A DNA stretch of 64,000 nucleotides from Symbiodinium natans. Taxonomy: Eukaryota; Sar; Dinophyceae; Suessiales; Symbiodiniaceae. The position numbers were made by a program, and so were the translations under genes. Each line of letters starts with the position of its first letter. Within the stretch, counting starts at the first letter, position 1. Below are positions 30,817-40,659 of this stretch, piece by piece. The stretch covers positions 87,501 through 151,500 of the forward strand of contig CAJNDS010000183.1 of assembly GCA_905221605.1 (NCBI GenBank). Reading direction: 5' to 3'. Under the pieces are notes generated by a model. It did no database searches. It was not told the DNA's origin and saw nothing but the letters and a program-made list of their open reading frames with translations.

Positions 30817-32019
30817 GCCACTGACCGGTGTCTCCCCGAAGCGGGCAACCGCCTGGCCCATCTTGCCTCCACGCCGTGCGGCACCGAGTGCTGTTTAGGG
30901 TTTAGGGTTTAGGGTTTAGGGTTTAGGGTTCAGGGTTCAGGGTTCAGGGTTCAGGGTTCAGGGTTCAGGGTTCAGGGTTCAGGGTTCAGGGTTCAGGGTT
31001 CAGGGTTTGTCAGTCTGGCTTGTCCAGCCTACCTCGGCCTCCCTCCAAACTACGATTCCGTGATTTCGTTTACTTGTGTCTAGAATAAGAGCCACACCTG
31101 CAGGCGGAATTGGATTGCGAACTTCACCGGTGAGGCCTGTGAGGCCTCGAGCCCCACCAAACCGTACCAAACCCTATACTTACAAGCCTGAATCTTTGAG
31201 ACCCCACAAAACCACCACACTTGGAGGCTCATGAGCAGTGCTAGGTAAGGGTTATAAGTAATAAGTAAGGTAGCTATAGTACCTGGTTATAACCTTACTT
31301 AGGTTACTTATAACGACCCATGAACCTTCACGTAAGCACTAGGGGCTGCAGGCCCTACTTGAAGGTTCATGGGTATTTACAGGTAGGGCTGCAAGTACCC
31401 TACATAGGGTAATAGCCCTTATAACTTTTGTCATCCTGCTCAATAACAACATTTGCAACTACCCATGAGCCGCCAAGTGAATTCCTCGACCCCCTTAAAC
31501 CCTAAACCCTAACCCCTAACCCCAAACCCTAAACCCTAAACCCCTAAACCCTAAACCCCAAACCCTAAACCCTAAACCCTAAACCCTAAACCCTAAAACC
31601 CTAACCCCCTAACCCCCCCCTAAGCCCCGGAGCTGCCTGAGGTGCTTCGCCCCAGCAGGCGCGGGACCTGGGAGCTCGATGCGTCGCGGGCACCCAGGTC
31701 CTTGACCCGCAGCTCCCTTCATCAGGAATTCAAAGGGCTGAAGCCATGTGTTTAGGGTTTAGGGTTTAGGGGTTTAGGGTTTAGGGTTTAGGGTTTAGGG
31801 TTTAGGGTTTAGGGTTTAGGGTTTAGGGTTTAGGGTTTAGGGTTTAGGGTTTAGGGTTTAGGGTTTAGGGTTTAGGGTGAAGATTCTCTCAGCACATCAG
31901 GCGCCCCATACGACCTCTGGGGCCTTGGTGGCCAGCGCTCGCGCCAGCGCGCCGGGATCGGAGACTTGGGCTTCGCAGGGACATGCCTTTGGCCTCCTGG
32001 GCCGGTGCCTCTCCTGTCG
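30817..32019 (+). CDS. Three phase-matched exons, unrecognised protein
   Basis: Exons 30817-30892 (acceptor TTTCATCCAG, donor GCT|GTTTAGGG; ATDRCLPEAGNRLAHLAS), 31625-31747 (acceptor after a C-rich tract ending CTAAG, donor CAT|GTGTTTAG; PELPEVLRPSRRGTWEL) and 31893-32019 (acceptor GATTCTCTCAG, donor TCG|GTGAGC; APHTTSGALVASARASAPG). Phases 0-1, 1-1 and 1-2 join cleanly. Intron 1 starts with sense TTTAGGG units and ends with CCCTAAA. Intron 2 (31748-31892) is sense TTTAGGG for nearly its whole length. The antisense of exon 1 is also open, so strand confidence rests on the joins. Confidence 0.48.
30894..31010 (+). repeat. TTTAGGG then TTCAGGG array
   Basis: Five TTTAGGG units followed by twelve uniform TTCAGGG units: a homogenised block of a variant. 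Confidence 0.95.
31236..31440. mobile_element. Foldback element, family F
   Basis: CCATGAACCTTCA and TGAAGGTTCATGG are inverted, as are GTTATAAG and CTTATAAC outer arms. Shares ACCTGGTTATAACCTT and TTAGGTTACTT with 55989-56115. Confidence 0.65.
31497..31620 (-). repeat. CCCTAAA array
   Basis: Seventeen units with CCCCTAA variants, at the 3' end of intron 1. Confidence 0.93.
31748..31880 (+). repeat. TTTAGGG array filling an intron
   Basis: Eighteen units; only about 15 bp of other sequence separate it from the acceptor at 31892. Confidence 0.95.
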
Positions 32020-32081
32020 GTGAGCTTTCTGAGAGCGCAATGGAAGCTGGAGTTTGCACAGATTCGTGCCTAAACTCTTTG

Positions 32082-32185
32082 GGGGTTTACGAAGAGATGG
32101 GACCCCGAAGAAAGTCCCTTAAATAGTCGGATTCCCTTATAGTAAGGACCCCCAAGAAGGTAGCCCTGATTTCGGAAACCCCCAC
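32082..32185. mobile_element. MITE-like element, family C
   Basis: GGGGGTTTACGAA at the left and TTTCGGAAACCCCC at the right. Contains GGGACCCC and TATAGTAAGGACCCCC, shared with 50500-50595 and 63639-63740. Confidence 0.6.
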
Positions 32186-32889
32186 TTGGCTTCTGCACTA
32201 CGCCACTATACGAAGAGGGCCGGGCAGATTCGCAGGTCCAACGCTGCTGCGCTTGATTCTGGGCTCGTCCTCTGTGTGTGAGGGGGATGGTTCGGACCAG
32301 CACTGTTACAATTTCAAGCTTCCCCCCCCCACATGCGAAACGAATTTCGGAACATTTCGGCAAGCACAGCGCATTCCAAGCTCCCAGTCTCTGTGCGTGA
32401 GAAGGCAGCATGATAGGTATCCTGTCGGAAACAAGATGAAGATTGAGCCGAGCACAACACACAACATGCTCTGACGCTCACGAAGAGGGATGCATTCTGT
32501 TGCGAGTTGCTGAGGTGCTCTTTTGCACAGAGTTGGTTGTGGCCCTTTGTTGAGGAAACCACGAGCGGTCACCCAAATGGAGGTCTTGGAGTCTGAGATG
32601 AGAAAGAACCCTGCCTGCTAAGAGTACTTCGGGTGTGGGAAGACATGGGGCATCTCGCGCAAGCCATGGGTTTCCTGAAGTCTTCTGGCTGTTTCAGGGC
32701 CACTGCGGCTGGCATCCGGTCCGCAGGCGCCTGCTGGCTGCCATAGCCGTAGCCTTTGAAGAGGGACCAACACGCCGCGGGCCTCAAGATAACCAAACCC
32801 AAAGGCCCCGAGATGCTTCGAGGCAGCGTGGGCCTCCAACGCCAGGACGAAGAACACACGACAGGGGTTTGCCGCGCCGTGGCTATTGC

Positions 32890-33165
32890 TATGTGTCTCC
32901 GGGCAAGATGTGTCTACCAAGTCTGGCCCGGACCTGTTGCCCGCCCCTGAGCACTCGGCGCTCCGTCTTGAGCCAAGGACTCAGTGGGAGAGAAGAGCCT
33001 GCAGTCTTAGACGCTTCAACATCGGAAGTTGCGGCTTTCTTTCCCCTCCCCCCTGCGGACTGCAATGCTGCACTTGGGGAGGACCGCCCCCTCGTCTCGT
33101 GCGCCACAGGCGGAAACTACGGGGCCTCTAGCACGCCCGCCCCCGCCCAAATAGCTGACAAATAA
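32890..33165 (+). CDS. Terminal exon, unrecognised
   Basis: Plus frame with stop at 33163-33165 reads GREEPAVLDASTSEVAAF then NAALGEDRPLVSCATGG and PAPAQIADK. The frame stays open upstream to 32635 but the start of the exon is not fixed. No domain. Confidence 0.38.
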   Translation, partial: YVSPGKMCLPSLARTCCPPLSTRRSVLSQGLSGREEPAVLDASTSEVAAFFPLPPADCNAALGEDRPLVSCATGGNYGASSTPAPAQIADK

Positions 33166-33339
33166 AAAGGGCCTTCTTTGATCCAGCTATCGATTCAAAA
33201 AGGGGGGAGCCTCACCACTGTCATCCTTTCTAGCCAATCCTGGGCAACACGCGGCTGACGAGAAGCACGTGGCCGCCAAGCACGAGCCTGAATGGAGTTT
33301 TCCTCAAAGCTGTCAGTCGAAGCAGTGGGATTCAGGCCA

Positions 33340-33460
33340 GAAAAAGTTGGACTTGAGATTCATTTCAAACTCGGCACCAAGAGTGGCGGCAGGCTGCTCT
33401 GGCAAATACGGCACTCACGCAGCAAAGCTGGGAGGCAGACTTGCGCAGACGAGACGCAGG
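33340..33460. repeat. Dispersed repeat, copy 1
   Basis: Shares GATTCATTTCAAACTCGGCA, a GCAAAGCTGGGAGGCAGACT-type segment and GACGAGACGC with 34755-34860, same orientation. Confidence 0.6.
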
Positions 33461-33914
33461 GGGGTTGCAATGCGATGGGGCGTAATTCCACACAGCTCCC
33501 AAGTCCTCTCCACGCCTACTTCTGAGGGTGGGCAAAACTGGTCTTCCTAAGCCTAACTCGCTACCGGCGAATGCCCGGCGAATGCCCAGGTGATGCAGGA
33601 TGCGTCCATCCAACACCAAGGCAGAGAGCATGGTCGGCCGTAGGGCAAGCCCCCGACACCTGCACGAGTCTCCGGCGTCCCGCGAGAACTCCAGCACCAC
33701 GCTGACAGTTTCGGCTTACACACAGAGGGGTTCGCGCGCGTGAGGAAGGGCTCATCTTGCCGCCGTGTACTTCGCTTCGGCAAAGGATAAAGCTGCGTGC
33801 CTGCCTGTTGAGCTCGTAATTGAGATTTTTACGCAGTTCCGGGCTTTCTGTGGCTGTTGGCAGTTTGCAGCCACCTGCTCCATTTCTGGCAGCTTCCCTG
33901 GCGGCTCCACGCAG

Positions 33915-34088
33915 GTCTGGAAGTCCTTGGCTGCTCTTGGGGCGGCGCGCTTGGAGCTTACCCCGGCCCAGGCTCATGATGAGTTGCGCCAACAACTGGG
34001 AGTCACCCTCCAGAGCGAGAACGCGCGCACCGTTCTCCGTCGCCTTGCCTCTGAGGAGGCTGTTGCTCCAGCCCTGCCAGGATGTTGA
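33915..34088 (+). CDS. Terminal exon, helical protein
   Basis: Acceptor CTCCACGCAG at 33914. Encodes 57 residues, VWKSLAALGAARLELTPA, QAHDELRQQLGVTLQSE, ARTVLRRLASEEAV, then TGA 34086-34088. Strongly amphipathic helices with Leu/Arg/Glu spacing; the family is not recognised. A GA-type donor at 34081 is an alternative end. Confidence 0.5.
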   Translation, partial: VWKSLAALGAARLELTPAQAHDELRQQLGVTLQSENARTVLRRLASEEAVAPALPGC

Positions 34089-34099
34089 GATGCCCCACA

Positions 34100-34600
34100 T
34101 GCCACATTGTCTTCACGCCACAAGTGTAGTCGCCTACTGCCTACCGCCCAGCTTTTGACTTGACAGACCTTTGCGCCCGCTGCGTCTCTTCGTGCACATG
34201 CCCTGGCCTCCGCTTGGGTCCGTCAAGCTCTTGCATCGTCTTCAGGCCCGTAGGCAACGGACAACCGGGGGCCGAGTAGGGCAGGGGGCCTTGTCCCGGA
34301 GCTAATGCAACCACTGCACGCATGTCGGCCTTCAAGAAAGGCCTCCAGGCTAATTTGTATAACAGAACAACTCCCGCGCATTCGCGGCACTAGAGGAGAG
34401 CAGAATGTCAGCCCCAGGAGTCGGCTTCACGCAAAGCTTGGAGGATCGCGGAGGGCTAAGTCGCGTCACAGACTTTTTCTGGAAACTTCCGGAAGCGACG
34501 ATGCAAAGTCCACTACCCGTGGGACCCAGTGTCAGCTCAGAGCCCCTAACCAATCCTAATCATCTTTTCATTTCACAAGCCCAGAAAGATGCTGAAGGCC
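34100..34600. other. No gene recognised
   Basis: Only short frames. Confidence 0.35.
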
Positions 34601-34661
34601 TGGGCAAACTGGGGTTGTCACGGGAAGCACGTGGCCTCGTGCTCTCACAAGAACTGCAAAT

Positions 34662-35426
34662 TTGCAGCAGCCAAGGGGCAGTTGGTTGGTGGTTGGGGGG
34701 CCATCAAGTGCTGGCCTGAAAAAGAACAACAGTTTTCCCTCAGCTGTCCAAGCAGTGCATGTAGATTCATGTCAAATTCGGCAGCGCGCGGCTGTCGCAA
34801 ATCTGACACACACGAGGCAAACCTGGCAGGCGGAGTTGCGAAGACAAGACGCTGGGCAAGGTGAGGCAGCGGAGACGCCAGGGAAGCTGCCAGGAATGAA
34901 GCAGGCGGCTGCAAACTGCCAACAGCTTCGGAGGGCCCGGGCTGGGCCATGGGCAAGAGGAGTCGGAGCGCAGGTCCTAGCTCAGGCACGACATGGTAGG
35001 ACCACAGCAATATCAACATCTGCTCTTACCAAGACCGTCACCGGTGCAGCACACATGAGGCAAAGCTGGCCGGGCCCAGGCAACGGGTACAAATGGGCAG
35101 GGCACCTCTCAGGGCTTGCGAAGCGGGTAGTTGCGACAGCTTTGCAGCCAGGGCCACGCGGCATCGGGAGAAAAAACCATGGCGCTGAGCGCGCTCTCAC
35201 ACGGCTTTCAATCCGCGATCTTCGCAGGGCACTGTTAGATGACGTTCGTTGCACCATGCTACCTGTAACATGCTTAATGCTAAACGAACTGGGTAGGAGT
35301 CGGACTGAGAGGGCAAGAGTTGTAGTATGGCATTTCTTAGTAGAGAATACTCTGGAGAGCCTGGAAGAGGGCCAGGTCAACTTGAAACGTCTTTCACCAA
35401 TTTTCATATTAGACCTGGGGGTATGA
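34662..35426 (+). CDS. 254-codon ORF, doubtful
   Basis: The longest non-satellite open frame, but its first half runs through a dispersed repeat (34755-34940, related to 33340 and to 33850-33900 inverted), and an equally long minus frame (34982-35608) overlaps it. The last 80 codons (RRALLDDVRCTMLPVTC) may be coding. No domain. Confidence 0.25.
   Translation: MQQPRGSWLVVGGPSSAGLKKNNSFPSAVQAVHVDSCQIRQRAAVANLTHTRQTWQAELRRQDAGQGEAAETPGKLPGMKQAAANCQQLRRARAGPWARGVGAQVLAQARHGRTTAISTSALTKTVTGAAHMRQSWPGPGNGYKWAGHLSGLAKRVVATALQPGPRGIGRKNHGAERALTRLSIRDLRRALLDDVRCTMLPVTCLMLNELGRSRTERARVVVWHFLVENTLESLEEGQVNLKRLSPIFILDLGV
34755..34940. repeat. Dispersed repeat, copy 2
   Basis: Homologous to 33340-33460. 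Its right part (GGGAAGCTGCCAGGAATGAA) is inverted at 33870-33900. Confidence 0.6.
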
Positions 35427-35579
35427 ACATGAATCCCGCTTTGGGGACAGCTTCTCACGCCCCGGGCAGGAAAGCTTAAGAGCTCCAACCAGGGCTGCTC
35501 CGCCTGGGCAGGGGCTGTACGGCGGCCCCTACGCGGAAGCGACGGCGCCTCAGGCCTTGCAGGCTCGCGGCAGGGACTC

Positions 35580-36069
35580 GTGAGCCTTGACCACGCGCAT
35601 AGGCGCATGTGCGCGCCAGCTTCTAGCAGCGGTGCCAGTGATGCTCACAGCATTGCAGGTACAACAGTGGTCACCATGCGCGGCAGTGAACCGAGAGAGC
35701 GGTCTGCAAGCGGAAAGCCCGGAAAGCCAAGCCGCCACTCCCAGCTGAAAGCAGCGGCAAGGCTCAGGCAGAGTCTCCGCGGCACCTCCAAGCTTCCAGC
35801 TAAGCTCTCAGATCCCGCTTAAAGACAATGCAAGCATACCCATCTATTTGCGGCCACGGTCACAGGAGTTCTGCTCCAGATGGCCTGTCAGCACATGCAG
35901 CAGCGAAGTTGGCAGCGTCTCAACAAGCCAAAAGAGCACGGACGAAAGGGCTCCGAGTCCTGCCTGCTATGATGGCTCCATCGCATCCCAACCTGCCACG
36001 GGCGCATCTGCCTACAATACCTACAATCCTCCGGCACCGTCCGTTTTTCTGAACCCCTTCCGGGCTTGA
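35580..36069 (+). CDS. Ser/Thr/Pro-rich C-terminal exons
   Basis: A first segment (about 35600-35800) reads SGASDAHSIAGTTVVTMRG then PSRHSQLKAAARLRQSLR. After a CTGCTCCAG acceptor at 35878 the next frame reads VSTSQKSTDERAPSPACYD then GASAYNTYNPPAPSVF and NPFRA with a stop at 36067-36069. The second is a convincing disordered tail. The donor of the first is not certain. Confidence 0.42.
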
Positions 36070-36297
36070 AAGTGCTGTAGGGCTGCAGGGCCTTGTTGTC
36101 AAAATGCGTGCAGTCAAGTCAGTCCATTGGAAGTAATGGCCATTCCTCACAGCAAGGCCACGAAAGACGCCAAAAGAAAGCCAAACAAAGCCTCGCGAAC
36201 ACGGAAGCACTCGGCTGCGGACTAATATGCGCACTTTGGCATATGACCCATCACCTGCATGAGACACGGCGCGTGACTAGCCACTTTCATGACTTAA

Positions 36298-36591
36298 TGC
36301 CTTCGAGCGGACTCAGCAGCTCTGCTGTGCACAAAACTCAACACAGGCGTCTTACTGCAAGAAGGCCTCCCGAGCGAATTTGTCCCAACTGGGAGATCGG
36401 GAGCATCGAAACCTGAAGCTGTTCGTTGGGCCACAGCTTCGGCAACATGCTACAGCTGCACGCCAGCGACGTCGCCTCGGCACTCTACGGTCGAGCTCAC
36501 GGAGAACTCCCCTTCGGAAGTAAGCCAGAGCCCCAACGCTGCAGCGACAGGGTTTCATGGCGCAGGGGGCCAGGGTCAGGGTCAAAGGTGA
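36298..36591 (+). CDS. Terminal exon in a 97-codon open frame without ATG
   Basis: Open from TAA 36295 to TGA 36589. It reads LNTGVLLQEGLPSEFV, SGASKPEAVRWATASATC and STVELTENSPSEVSQS, then GAGGQGQGQR. Composition is natural and Ser/Thr-rich. An overlapping plus frame (SFGNMLQLHASDVASALY, donor A|GTAAGC) competes over 36426-36510. Confidence 0.42.
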   Translation, partial: CLRADSAALLCTKLNTGVLLQEGLPSEFVPTGRSGASKPEAVRWATASATCYSCTPATSPRHSTVELTENSPSEVSQSPNAAATGFHGAGGQGQGQR

Positions 36592-36599
36592 ACAAAAAT

Positions 36600-37280
36600 C
36601 AGTTCCTGCAAAACGCCCGAAAGCCGAAGTGATCCTAAGCTGCCAAGCAGCCAACTGCTCGCTAGGAGAAGAATGCAACCACATCGGGCTTGGAAGCTGT
36701 GAGGCGTCTTTCGTGCATACAGTGGGCCACAGGATTTGGGACCCTGGGACCCTATATTATACAGCCGTGACCGTGGACCTCAAAGCCCTACCCCAGGACA
36801 GAATGAAAGAACTTCGTCAACCAGGAACCGGCCAGCCTGCTCGAAGAATGAGATGGCGATGATGGCAAAGAATCGCCAAGAACCCGCTGAACGGCCATGG
36901 CCAACTGGACATCGTCCTTGTCCTTGCATATAGGGGGGGAGAACCGCTGCTGCAGGGCATCACCAGTACTTTGTTCTAGTCGGTGTGCTTCGGGTGCCAT
37001 GCCTCTGGCAACATGCTTCTGATCATGTTCCTTTGCAACCCTTCCTGTCAGCTCACCAGCAAGCCCAGTGCAACAAAGCCGTCTCAGCACAGGGGACTGC
37101 ATCGCCCCTGCATACGGGCCGACGAGCAACAATCATGAGCGAGCGTCACTCGCTCCTCCAACTCAGGGGAGGCCTCCCTTCCAGCACCACGCACCCCGCA
37201 CCCAGCCAACTGTCAGTTCAATTCTTACCGTAGCTCACCAGCCCTTCCTCACGGCAAGGGGCTGAGTAGCGCACATGGCG
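36600..37280. other. No convincing gene
   Basis: Short overlapping frames on both strands. Confidence 0.3.
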
Positions 37281-37285
37281 AGAAG

Positions 37286-37374
37286 CCCAGAGACTCCAAA
37301 ACCCCTTAATTCAGGAACATACCTTGAATCATATTCGGGTTCCTATTAATAAAGGGGTTTTTGGAGTCTCTGGG
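37286..37374. mobile_element. MITE-like element, family B (single-unit form)
   Basis: Perfect outer inverted repeat CCCAGAGACTCC / GGAGTCTCTGGG extending to AAAACCCCTTAAT / ATAAAGGGGTTT, 89 bp in all. Core: CAGGAACATACCTTGAATCA. Confidence 0.85.
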
Positions 37375-37509
37375 AAAGCCCTGGCAGGAGGTTGCTCCTT
37401 TCCGAATGCACAGCAGACTGTAGGTCCTCCTGTTGCACAAGGTCAGCCAGAGCCAGCCTGGTCCAAGGCGAATGTGTAGAATGCCACAGGTGTTGTGGGG
37501 ACTTTGTTC

Positions 37510-37558
37510 CCTAAACCCTAAACCCTAAACCCTAAACCCTAAACCCTAAACCCTGAAC
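37510..37558 (-). repeat. CCCTAAA array
   Basis: Seven units. Confidence 0.9.
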
Positions 37559-37674
37559 TCTGAACCCATGTAGACTTTGGCCCGGGCGAGCAACGTGGCA
37601 GCTGTCACGCCCGCCCCTCTCCATCCAACCCCTCCCCCTCCACCTTCAACTCAAAGCCGCCAAGACAGGGTTCA

Positions 37675-37908
37675 CCCAGAGACTCCAAAACCCCTGAATT
37701 CAGGAATGTACCTTAAATCATATTAGGGCTCCTAGTATGATTTAAGGTATATTCCTTAGTTAAGGAATGTACCTTAAACCATATTAGGGCTCCTAGTATA
37801 ATTTAAGGTATATTCCTTAATTAAGGAATGTACCTCAAATCATATTAGGGTTCCTATTATAACTTCAGGTATATTCCTTAAATAAAAGGGGTTGTGGGTC
37901 TCTCTGGG
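37675..37908. mobile_element. MITE-like element, family B (core amplified)
   Basis: Same CCCAGAGACTCCAAAACCCC terminus as 37286-37374. The core (AATGTACCTTAAATCATATT...GGTATATTCCTTA, about 75 bp, palindromic) is present three times in tandem. TTCA flanks both ends, a possible 4-bp target duplication. Confidence 0.85.
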
Positions 37909-37969
37909 TTCAGGGCTTTGGGGAAGAAACGCCCAGCGGGGCCTCAACGAGCCGCTCCTGTGGAGGTTT

Positions 37970-38085
37970 AGGAGTTTAGGATTTCGGGTTTGGGATTTGG
38001 GGTTTGGGGTTTAGGGTTGAGGGTTGAGGTTTGAGGGTTGAGGGTTTAGGGTTTAGGGTTTAGGGTTTAGGGTTTAGGGTTTGGG
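37970..38085 (+). repeat. TTTAGGG-type array
   Basis: Fifteen units, mixed GGGTTGA then GGGTTTA. Confidence 0.9.
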
Positions 38086-38670
38086 GCTTAAATCTTACCA
38101 TGAAGGCACCTGAACCCTTTAAAAGGTTATGGCTTGAAAGGGTTTAGGCTTCAAGGTTTAGGGTTTCAGGTTTTGGATCAAGGCGTGCGATATACTTCCT
38201 TCCCCCTACTACTAAACAGGTCCCCCAATAGAAACTCGAAATGCGTCTTTAATGTTAGGGGGATGTTTTTATTCATATGCCATCTTTTGGGATAAGGTTT
38301 AGATTGGCTTGAGGGTTTTTGAGGCTCTGCCCCCCCCCCCCTAATTCGGAATAGGGTTTAAAAGGCGGGGTCGTTTCGGCGGGATGTTCCCGAAAGTGTT
38401 TTGAAGCCTACAGCCTACAGCCCCTAATTCACCTACACCCAAACCCTTGAACCCCCAAAGCTTTGGGAATCGTTTGGGTTGTTCAGGGGCACAGTGGGTT
38501 GAAGGTTAAGGATCCAGGTTTATCGGGCTCAAAAGAGGTTTTTGGATGTGGGATCAAAGAGGCTTTTGGTCGTGAAGGCTTGGGGTTTGGGCTGCAGGGC
38601 CCCATGATTATGGCACCCGGAGGAATCAGCTGTGCAGCACTTGGCGCAAGCGTAACTTCCTAAACTACAC

Positions 38671-39740
38671 CTCCGTTTGCAAAGCCCCTCAGCTCGTGCG
38701 TGTCTTTCAGAACCCTTTAACTCAACCATCATTTGTTGCAACCTCCCCACCACTTGGGACCCGCTATGGGCTTCCAACACCTAACCTCCTAAACCCGAAA
38801 TCCTGCAAAAACCCTAGTATGGGGGGCCTGAACTATTAGAATAGGGTTTTGCGGGTTCTTATAGTATAATCAATAAAGGGAACCTAACTAGGGAATACTA
38901 TTAGTAATTATTCCGGCCCCTCCCTAAACCCCAAACCCTAAACCCTAAACCCCCCTATATAAGGCCGAAGCCGCACCTGGCCACTGTCGGCTCGGCTGTG
39001 CTTTGCACCGGCGGCTCCGCATCCTGCCGAGGAGATAGGGTTTCGGGTTTAGGGTTTAGGGTTTAGGGTTTAGGGTTTAGGGTTTAGGGTTTAGGGTTTA
39101 GGGTTTAGGGTTTAGGGTTTAGGGTTTATAGGGGTTCTGGGCTGTAGTGTTTTTGGAGCTTGAGGGTTTGGGGATTTTGGGGATTTTAGGGAGTTAGGGG
39201 ACTAACCGAGGCATTCTGATTTACACTAGGGTTTGGGCTTCAGCAGTTGCGGCGTTTTGAGTGATTGAACGCATTGGTCTTAGAGCGGGGTGGGGAGGTC
39301 ATACGAGTCTGGTTCTTCAGCAGTGAGAAACGGTCGCGCAAGCTTTCCCCACAGGCACAGCAGGGTCAAACTCTACACGGAAGGTGAAGAACAAGCAACA
39401 TTCACGACAACTAGGATAGCTAGGAGTTTGGGGCTTAAGGCTTATATGGCATGTCGGTCAGAACCCTCAGCTTGCCTTCGGCTGCGGGCTGGGGCAGCTG
39501 GGTGTCGCCTTCTTGGCAGGTGACAACACTGGCGCTGGCGCCTGCGGCTGCTGCCGAGGCACCTTGTGTCCGGATTCAGGTGCTGGAGAGGGTTTAGGGT
39601 TTAGGGTTTAGGGTTTCGGGTTTGGGGCTAAGAGGCTTCGGATGCTTCGGATACACATGTTCGTAGGCACAGGTTCGATGAGGGCTTAAGGTGGCATATT
39701 GCTTAGAATTCTTAAGCTAGCGGGGCCATGGCATTGAAGT

Positions 39741-39788
<48 letters not shown>

Positions 39789-40530
39789 TGACGCTACTAC
39801 TACTTCTATTTCTGCCTCATTCTTACAGACTCTCAGTGCATCCTGGCGCCTGCATAGCCATCGCCTGGCGTACGGCAGCTGCCTCTGCCTTCAGCAAGTT
39901 TCGTAGCCGTTACTGAGAGCTTCCAGTGAAAGGCTGCACCTCTCTATGAAGAAACCGATTTGCGAAACTTGTGCAAGCCCTTCCTTGTCATGATCTCTTG
40001 ATCCACAGCTGTACTCGTGAAGAAACATTGCAGGCTTTGTTGGAGATACGTCGAAACACTACAGAGCCAAGCCGCACTAGTGCCTTTTCCTTAGGCTCCG
40101 AAGGCACGGCGAGATATGGCATTGCACGTCACTAGCGGTCATCCCCTAAACCCTAAACCCTAAACCCTAAACCCTAAACCCTAAACCCTAAACCCTAAAC
40201 CCTAAACCCTAAACCCTAAACCCTAAGCCCTGCCAAACCTGTGGGCCAGACTTCTGCGGCCTTCATGTGCCTCACAGCACACTTCTCGGACTCCCGGAGG
40301 CAATGCGCCTGGTGGTCTCTGCGGGTTTGTCTGCAAGTGGGCACGCAGAATGCACGGCCAAAGGTCTGCAAGACCGGTTGCTGGCATGTTCTTTCCAAAA
40401 CCTCAACTCGATTCTAAACCCTAAACCCTAAACCCTAAACCCTTCCGCTCGCCTGGGCTGCCTTCACGTTCTTTTCCAAAGCCTTCGCCATCTTCTCTAA
40501 GGCGGCCTCGCGCAGGTGAGGTCCATGATT
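38671..40530 (-). CDS. Five phase-matched exons, Cys/His-containing protein
   Basis: Exons 40453-40530 (acceptor GAGCCCCAG, donor CAG|GCGAGC; HGPHLREAALEKMAKALEK), 40239-40365 (acceptor GGTCTTGCAG, donor CAG|GTTTGG), 39476-39582 (acceptor CTCTCCAG, donor AAG|GCAAGC; RQQPQAPAPVLSPAKK), 38977-39023 (acceptor CTCGGCAG, donor CAG|GTGCGG; DAEPPVQSTAEPTVA) and 38671-38742 (donor GAG|GTGTAG; QQMMVELKGSERHARAEG). Phases 0-0, 0-1, 1-0, 0-2 and 2-2 all match, giving about 143 residues. Exon 40239-40365 holds CVPTC and HQAHC spaced like a small zinc-binding site (C-x3-C-x7-H-x2-H-C), then EKCAVRHMKAAEVWPT. Two donors are GC. Introns contain telomeric arrays and the GAC microsatellite. Likely nuclear; family unknown. 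Confidence 0.6.
38821..38921 (+). mobile_element. MITE-like element, family A
   Basis: GGGGCCTGAACTATTAGAAT at the left, TACTATTAGTAATTATTCCG then GCCCCT at the right. Confidence 0.7.
39033..39128 (+). repeat. TTTAGGG array
   Basis: Thirteen units in the intron upstream of exon 38977-39023 (antisense to the gene). Confidence 0.95.
39591..39627 (+). repeat. TTTAGGG array
   Basis: Five units directly before exon 39476-39582 on the minus strand, so the intron ends (CCCTAAA)n then CTCTCCAG. Confidence 0.9.
39742..39787. repeat. (GAC)15 microsatellite
   Basis: Fifteen perfect trinucleotide units inside the intron 39583-40238 (minus gene). Confidence 0.97.
40143..40228 (-). repeat. CCCTAAA array
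   Basis: Twelve units; sense TTTAGGG for the minus gene, starting about 10 bp after the donor of exon 40239-40365. Confidence 0.95.
40414..40443 (-). repeat. CCCTAAA array
   Basis: Four units; sense TTTAGGG just after the GC donor of exon 40453-40530. Confidence 0.92.
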
Positions 40531-40537
40531 CTGGGGC

Positions 40538-40650
40538 TCTAGGGTTTAGGGTTTAGGGTATAGGGTTTAGGGTTTAGGGTTTAGGGTTTAGGTTTTAGGG
40601 TTTAGGGTTTAGGGTTTGGGGTGTAGGGTTTAGGGTTTCGGGTTGTCGCT
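40538..40650 (+). repeat. TTTAGGG array
   Basis: Fifteen units; on the minus coding strand this is CCCTAAA leading into the CCCCAG acceptor of exon 40453-40530. Confidence 0.95.
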
Positions 40651-40659
40651 GCACGACCT

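Noticed and set aside
34982..35608. 208-codon minus ORF
   Set aside because: Overlaps a longer plus ORF and a dispersed repeat; no motif and no splice support.
39290..39523. 77-codon plus ORF
   Set aside because: Overlaps the minus-strand exon 39476-39582, which has a better acceptor, a GC donor and matching phases with four other exons.
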